A DNA stretch of 64,000 bases from assembly GCA_963620035.1 (NCBI GenBank), contig CAVEXN010000009.1:1-64000 (forward strand). Direction: 5' to 3'. The stretch's first letter is position 1. Each line of letters starts with the position of its first letter. The notes under the pieces are model-generated. The model made no database searches. It saw nothing but the letters and a program-made list of their open reading frames with translations, and was not told the DNA's origin. The stretch is from F23-D06 sp963620035 (GTDB lineage Bacteria; Bacteroidota; Bacteroidia; Bacteroidales; WCHB1-69). Below, in pieces: positions 60,082-64,000 of this stretch. Made by a program: the position numbers and the translations under genes.

Positions 60082-62199
60082 TTATTCGAGTCCGCGGTTC
60101 TTCAGCAGCGGCTTGATGGAAGGTTCGTGGCCGCGGAATGCCGTATAGAGTTCCATGCACTCTTCGGTGTTGCCCTTTTCCAGTATGTTGATGCGGAATG
60201 CCGTGGCAGTCTCCTGATCGAAGATGCCGTGCTCGCGGAATGCTTCAAAGGCATCGTTGTCGAGAACTGCTGCCCAAGTGTAACTGTAATAGCCGGCGCC
60301 GTAGCCCCCGGAGAAGATGTGCTGGAAGTAGGTGCTCTTGTACCTCGACACAATGGACGATATCAGCCCGATCTGAGCCATTCGGCGGCTCTCATAATCC
60401 GGAAGGACGATGTCCGTCTTTTGGGTGAAGGTGTGATAGTCCATGTCAAGCAGCGCGGCGGCCAGCAACTCGGTGTTGATGAAACCCTGCCCGTAAGTCT
60501 TGGAAGCCTGTATTTTCTTGACCAGTTCGTCAGGGATGACTTGCCCGGTGCTGTAATGCCTGGCGTACATTTTGAGCACTTCCGGCTCGAATGCGAAATG
60601 CTCCATAAACTGCGAAGGCATCTCCACATAGTCGCGGGGCACGTTGGTGCCGGAAAGCGAACGGTAGTGGCAGCGCGAAAGCATGCTGTGCAACCCATGG
60701 CCGAACTCGTGGAAGAGGGTTTCCACCTGGTCGATGTTGAGCAATGCCGGCCTGCCGCCTGACGGTTTGGTGAAGTTGAAGACTAACGACACAACAGGAA
60801 TGACGTTCTCCCCGTCGCGCGTGTAATACTGCTCCCTGAAGTTGGTCATCCAAGCGCCGCTCCGTTTCGTCTCCCGGGGAAAGAAGTCCATATAGACGAT
60901 GGCGATGACCTCGTTGCGGTCGATGACTTCGTATGCTTTCACGTCTTTGTGATAAACAGGGATGTCTTTGTTTTCGCGGAAGGTGAGCCCGTACAGTTTG
61001 TTGCATACCATGAAGAGCCCTTTCTGTGCGGTGTCAAGGGAGAAGAAAGGCCTGATAGCCTCTTCGTCCACGTCATATTTGGCTTTCCGTTCTTTTTCGC
61101 AGTAGTAGCGCCAGTCGCACGGCTCCAGTTGGAAACCGCCTTTTTCTTTGTCAATCATCTTTTGGTAAGAAGCGGCCTCTTCTTTGGCTTTGGCAAGGGC
61201 CGGTTTCCAGACCTGCATGAGCAAGTCATACACGTTCTTGTCACTTTTGGCCATGCAGTCGTCCAATACATAGTTGGCGTAATTGTCGAAGCCGAGGATG
61301 TTGGCTTTTTCCAACCGCAGGTTCACGATTTCGTTGATGATAGCGGTGTTGTCAAACTTCCCGCCGAGGCAGCGGCTTGTATAGGCCGTCCAGATTTCCT
61401 TGCGGAGACTGCGGTCTTGGCAGTACATCAGGAATGGCTCTAATGTGGGCATGTCCAACGTGAACACGTATTTGCCTTTGGTGTCATTGTTGGCGTTCCC
61501 TGTCTCAAGGGCGGCTTGGAGCAGCGAGGACGGAAGCCCCGCCAGCCTGGTAGAGTCGGCAACTGCCAGTTTGTAGTCGTTGGTGGCCCCCAGCACGTTG
61601 TTGCCGAATTTCAGGGTTAATGTCGAAAGCCGGCTGTTTATTTCACGGAAACGCCCCTGCTTCTCTTTGGGGATGTTTGCGCCGCCCCGGACAAAACTTT
61701 TGTAGGTCTCTTCCAGCAGACGCATCTGCTCGCTGTTCAGATTCTCGCTCTCACGGTTGTCGTAAACTTGTTTCACCCTTGCAAACAACTTCTCGTTCAG
61801 CATAATGTCGTCGCTGTGCTGCGAGAGAACGGGGAATATGGTGTCGGCTATGGCCTCCATCTCTTCGTCGTTGCAACATTCTGACAAGTTCATGAATACA
61901 GAACTGACTTTGTTGAGCAGTTCGTCGCTGTATTCCAATGCGATGATGGTGTTGGCGAACGTGGGCTTCTCTTTGCTGCCGCAGATGTTGTCTATGGCTT
62001 CTTTCTGCTGCCGCATGCCTTCTTCGAATGCCGGCAAATAATGAATTGTCTTGATTTCATCGAACGGAGGAACACCGTAAGGCGTCTCCCATTTTTGCAT
62101 AAAAGGATTGTCTGAAAGGTCTGTCTTGCTTTTCTTGCCGCATGCACCGCTGATCAGGCCGGCGGTAACGATGCTCATGACGACGAGATTGTGCTTCAT
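60082..62199 (-). CDS. M3 family peptidyl-dipeptidase (Dcp-like), lipoprotein
   Basis: The 705-residue zinc peptidase matches the M3 family (oligopeptidase A/dipeptidyl carboxypeptidase). The catalytic motif LFHEFGHGLHSML has Glu in HEFGH near 497, with a downstream Glu ligand about 25 residues later. A signal ending LISGACGKK gives a lipobox with lipid Cys about 20, so the enzyme is exported and probably anchored on the periplasmic face. It would trim peptides released by surface proteases. ATG 62199 is used; the longer frame has no signal peptide and starts upstream of the promoter. Confidence 0.9.
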   Translation of the reverse strand: MKHNLVVMSIVTAGLISGACGKKSKTDLSDNPFMQKWETPYGVPPFDEIKTIHYLPAFEEGMRQQKEAIDNICGSKEKPTFANTIIALEYSDELLNKVSSVFMNLSECCNDEEMEAIADTIFPVLSQHSDDIMLNEKLFARVKQVYDNRESENLNSEQMRLLEETYKSFVRGGANIPKEKQGRFREINSRLSTLTLKFGNNVLGATNDYKLAVADSTRLAGLPSSLLQAALETGNANNDTKGKYVFTLDMPTLEPFLMYCQDRSLRKEIWTAYTSRCLGGKFDNTAIINEIVNLRLEKANILGFDNYANYVLDDCMAKSDKNVYDLLMQVWKPALAKAKEEAASYQKMIDKEKGGFQLEPCDWRYYCEKERKAKYDVDEEAIRPFFSLDTAQKGLFMVCNKLYGLTFRENKDIPVYHKDVKAYEVIDRNEVIAIVYMDFFPRETKRSGAWMTNFREQYYTRDGENVIPVVSLVFNFTKPSGGRPALLNIDQVETLFHEFGHGLHSMLSRCHYRSLSGTNVPRDYVEMPSQFMEHFAFEPEVLKMYARHYSTGQVIPDELVKKIQASKTYGQGFINTELLAAALLDMDYHTFTQKTDIVLPDYESRRMAQIGLISSIVSRYKSTYFQHIFSGGYGAGYYSYTWAAVLDNDAFEAFREHGIFDQETATAFRINILEKGNTEECMELYTAFRGHEPSIKPLLKNRGLE

Positions 62200-62224
62200 A
62201 GTGGTGTAGATAAAAAATTTGTGG

Positions 62225-62232
62225 CAAAGATA
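62225..62232 (-). promoter_or_regulatory. -7 promoter box for the M3 peptidase gene
   Basis: On the minus strand TATCTTTG fits TAnnTTTG, 25 bp upstream of the start codon. Confidence 0.6.
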
Positions 62233-62284
62233 CAAAAAAGGTGTAGTCTTAGCCTCGGTTGATGAAAGTCCGTCCAATTGTCAA

Positions 62285-62307
62285 AATATTGCGAAAAACG
62301 CCCGCTT
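62285..62307 (-). repeat. Two-copy upstream motif, copy 2
   Basis: AATATTG (62285-62291) overlaps GCGAAAAACGCCCGCTT (62291-62307). It shares AAACGCCCGCTT and the flanking AATATTG with 23511-23537. It lies 52 bp upstream of the M3 peptidase -7 box. Confidence 0.45.
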
Positions 62308-62391
62308 CCGTTAGGTAAAAATTGTAAAAAATATGTTGAAGACAAATCTAAGTTTTTTATTTTCAACGAGAAAAAAATTAAACGGAACCTC

Positions 62392-62423
62392 TTGACAAAC
62401 GTATGGCTGTGGCTGTATCTTTG
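62392..62423 (+). promoter_or_regulatory. Strong promoter for the secreted unknown proteins
   Basis: TTGACA (62392-62397) and TATCTTTG (62416-62423) are 18 bp apart, the best-formed promoter in the window. It leaves a leader of about 235 bases before the first gene. Confidence 0.7.
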
Positions 62424-62436
62424 TGGTGTTGATTTT

Positions 62437-62496
62437 ATGCAGGGGCTGGCATCCCCGCTTAAGGTTTTCAGAAAGACATCCGGAACAGGATCGTGA
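62437..62496 (+). CDS. Possible 19-residue leader peptide in the long 5' leader
   Basis: An ATG 13 bases after the -7 box opens a 19-codon frame (starting MQGLASPLK) that ends at TGA 62494-62496. It has no run of a single regulatory amino acid. A GGGG/CCCC hairpin (62442-62456) lies near its start. The remaining leader to 62664 is AT-rich at its 3' end and matches no riboswitch I recognise. Confidence 0.25.
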   Translation: MQGLASPLKVFRKTSGTGS

Positions 62497-62664
62497 CTAT
62501 TTAATGAACGAATAATAATAACGAATTAAAATACAAAACGCCGTATTAGACCAGAAAACAACTGAAGTGCCGCCGTCCGGCCCGGAAGCGATGATTGGAT
62601 TGAACTCCTCCTGCGTAAGTGGAAATAATATAATCAATATCAAAAAATCAAAAAAACAAAAACC

Positions 62665-63165
62665 ATGAAAAAATTATTATTGTTAGCAAGCATTTGTTTA
62701 ATCGGCATCAGCGCCTCTTTCGCAGAAGGCGATCCCGCAATCATTGTCCGCAAATACAACGGTGGATGGTGGGCCTGGCTCAATTTGTATAACAGAGTCG
62801 AGTTTACGCCTTCCCAAAATGGCGCTCCTGCAATTCTGGACTGTAGCGGAAAGGGCTTCACTTTCTGCCGTGTCCCATCTGCTGCATTCAGTTTCGTCCT
62901 CGGTTCGACAAATAACGGGACTGTCAATATGACCCCGCAGGTCAACTCCAGATTCGCGGATGCCGTCAATGAACTGATCGAACAGAGTGAGAACAGCAGC
63001 TCAAAAGGGGTGAATTCAGGAATGGCGACCAAAAAGATTGCCGTGCAGAGCTCATCCAAGAAGGTAGATACTTATGTCGTCAAGGGGCAATGGTCCTATA
63101 ACCAGTACGGTGAAGGCACCATAATGATCTACATCGACAAGTTGAACCTCTTGCAAAGACAATAA
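62665..63165 (+). CDS. Secreted protein of unknown function
   Basis: The 166-residue protein has a signal peptide (1-20, ASFAEG) and a small mature domain rich in Asn, Ser and Gly (VRKYNGGWWAWLNLYNRVEF, GFTFCRV, TMIYIDKLNLL-like end). Two cysteines (in LDCSG and FTFCRV) could form a disulfide. No known family was recognised. A second secreted protein gene follows after 41 bp. Confidence 0.65.
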   Translation: MKKLLLLASICLIGISASFAEGDPAIIVRKYNGGWWAWLNLYNRVEFTPSQNGAPAILDCSGKGFTFCRVPSAAFSFVLGSTNNGTVNMTPQVNSRFADAVNELIEQSENSSSKGVNSGMATKKIAVQSSSKKVDTYVVKGQWSYNQYGEGTIMIYIDKLNLLQRQ

Positions 63166-63206
63166 TCCGCCTTGATTAGCGAAGGATATTCAAAAACAAT
63201 ATAGAA

Positions 63207-64000
63207 ATGAAAAAGATAGGAATTATTATGCTCTGCCTCACGGGGTTCTTCAGTGGGGAAACGTGTCTGGGCCAAGACTGGATGGGTTCTCAATTCGCAC
63301 TCGACACAGTTGTTGAGATGCAAGGCAACTATGACGGGTACAACGTGAACAAACTGGTGTGCTGCATCTGCGACGGGGTGTTCTACTTTACCGAATTGCA
63401 AGCGTACCAACATCCGGAGAATGGCCATGTCGCCAAGATTCACGCACTTTCCTTGTCAGACTATACCCAGTTTGAACTGACCATGCCGTTGCCGGCAACT
63501 TTCCCGAAGAAATATGAGGTGGAAAGCAGTTTCTGGGTGTACGACTTCAGAATCTATGAAGACAGGGCTGTGATTTCTGTCCAGGACTATATTCTCCTGT
63601 ACCGCCGAGATGGAGGTTCCGCATTCCAATTCGATACGATGTTTCATCGCCCCTTCAGTATGGCTGTCTTCCTGAAAGGCAACAAACTGCATTATTTCAC
63701 GGAAGACCACGACAAGGGTTACCGTTGGAATTGCCTGGACCTCCGGACCGGCAAGGACAAGGTGTTGACGGAACTGAAGTATGAGGCTCCACATGTGGTG
63801 CAGGCTAATCCTAATCGCTATCTCTTTCACGATGAAAACAATGTTTACTTTTTGAGTACAAGGTATCCCGTCTTACATAAATATGACCAGGATGGCCGCC
63901 GGGTGGACGACATTACGTTCAGCCTGCCCGGCTGGCATCCTTTTGAGGACGAGTATATCAAACGCAGCCTCTCATACGAATACGGGGCTGCGCGAATCTA
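63207..64000 (+). CDS. Secreted protein of unknown function, possibly beta-propeller (3' end outside window)
   Basis: The frame is open from ATG 63207 to the window edge, 264 residues visible. A signal peptide (about 1-22, GETCLGQ) is followed by repeating beta-strand segments with aromatic residues (VFYFTELQAY, FWVYDFRIYED, AVISVQDYILLYRRDG, KLHYFTEDHDKGYRWNCLDLRTG, NNVYFLSTRYPVLHKYDQDGR), a spacing that resembles blades of a 6-bladed propeller. The family was not identified. It is probably in the transcript of the upstream gene. Confidence 0.7.
   Translation, partial: MKKIGIIMLCLTGFFSGETCLGQDWMGSQFALDTVVEMQGNYDGYNVNKLVCCICDGVFYFTELQAYQHPENGHVAKIHALSLSDYTQFELTMPLPATFPKKYEVESSFWVYDFRIYEDRAVISVQDYILLYRRDGGSAFQFDTMFHRPFSMAVFLKGNKLHYFTEDHDKGYRWNCLDLRTGKDKVLTELKYEAPHVVQANPNRYLFHDENNVYFLSTRYPVLHKYDQDGRRVDDITFSLPGWHPFEDEYIKRSLSYEYGAARI

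Overview
This window is chromosomal DNA from a member of the Bacteroidota, most likely order Bacteroidales. The evidence is the TAnnTTTG-type -7 promoter box in front of most transcription units, the rpmG-DUF4295-ftsY ribosomal/SRP cluster, a bamD-rpoZ-coaBC-porD-recN cluster, SusC-like CarboxypepD_reg outer-membrane receptors, and four proteins tied to the type IX secretion system (T9SS): three cargo proteins with C-terminal sorting domains and PorD. Classical gut Bacteroides lack T9SS, so a T9SS-bearing Bacteroidales lineage is more likely. No rRNA, CRISPR array, transposase or prophage was seen.

Layout. 1-0.5 kb: a broken outer-membrane protein gene at the left edge. 0.9-5.3 kb: a tight operon of secreted esterase, PaaK-type CoA ligase, acyltransferase and Obg GTPase. 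5.4-13.2 kb: rpmG, DUF4295, ftsY, ispH, DUF975, purH, ung and a class A penicillin-binding protein. 13.2-23.5 kb (minus strand): beta-helix T9SS cargo, NhaD, a beta-barrel protein, pyruvate phosphate dikinase, and an operon of small lipoprotein, M23/LysM peptidase and FG-GAP T9SS cargo. 23.7-30.6 kb: an envelope operon (NrnA, two FKBP proteins, lipoprotein esterase, L,D-transpeptidase, LolA). 30.7-34.6 kb: three tRNA genes (Val-CAC, Pro-CGG, Leu-TAA), dapD, two tandem paralogous barrel proteins and an RsmI-type methyltransferase. 34.7-41.5 kb (minus): TonB-type receptor, PpiD/SurA-type foldase and dnaX, which is split between two reading frames. 41.8-50.4 kb: bamD to an O-antigen ligase-like protein, through rpoZ, coaBC, porD, recN, xseB and trmD. 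50.5-55 kb: gingipain-like C25 protease, surE and a small membrane protein. 55-62.2 kb (minus): GT2, ftsE, gyrB, a PLP-dependent sulfur amino acid enzyme and an M3 peptidase. 62.4-64 kb: two secreted proteins of unknown function, the last cut by the window edge.

The genes suggest a peptide- and amino-acid-using anaerobe (gingipain-like protease, M3 peptidase, PLP-dependent sulfur amino acid lyase, PPDK) with heavy investment in envelope assembly. The lifestyle reading is inference.

The most notable non-coding signal is a three-copy interspersed repeat (cores 711-778 plus, 34311-34363 plus, 41567-41633 minus). Each copy has a conserved 5' block, a heptamer tract of variable length and a conserved 3' block, and each ends 35-43 bp upstream of a promoter -7 box in the same orientation. 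A second, two-copy motif (23511-23537, 62285-62307) also lies upstream of promoters. The split dnaX gene with an A6 tract at the frame junction is the best protein-coding oddity.
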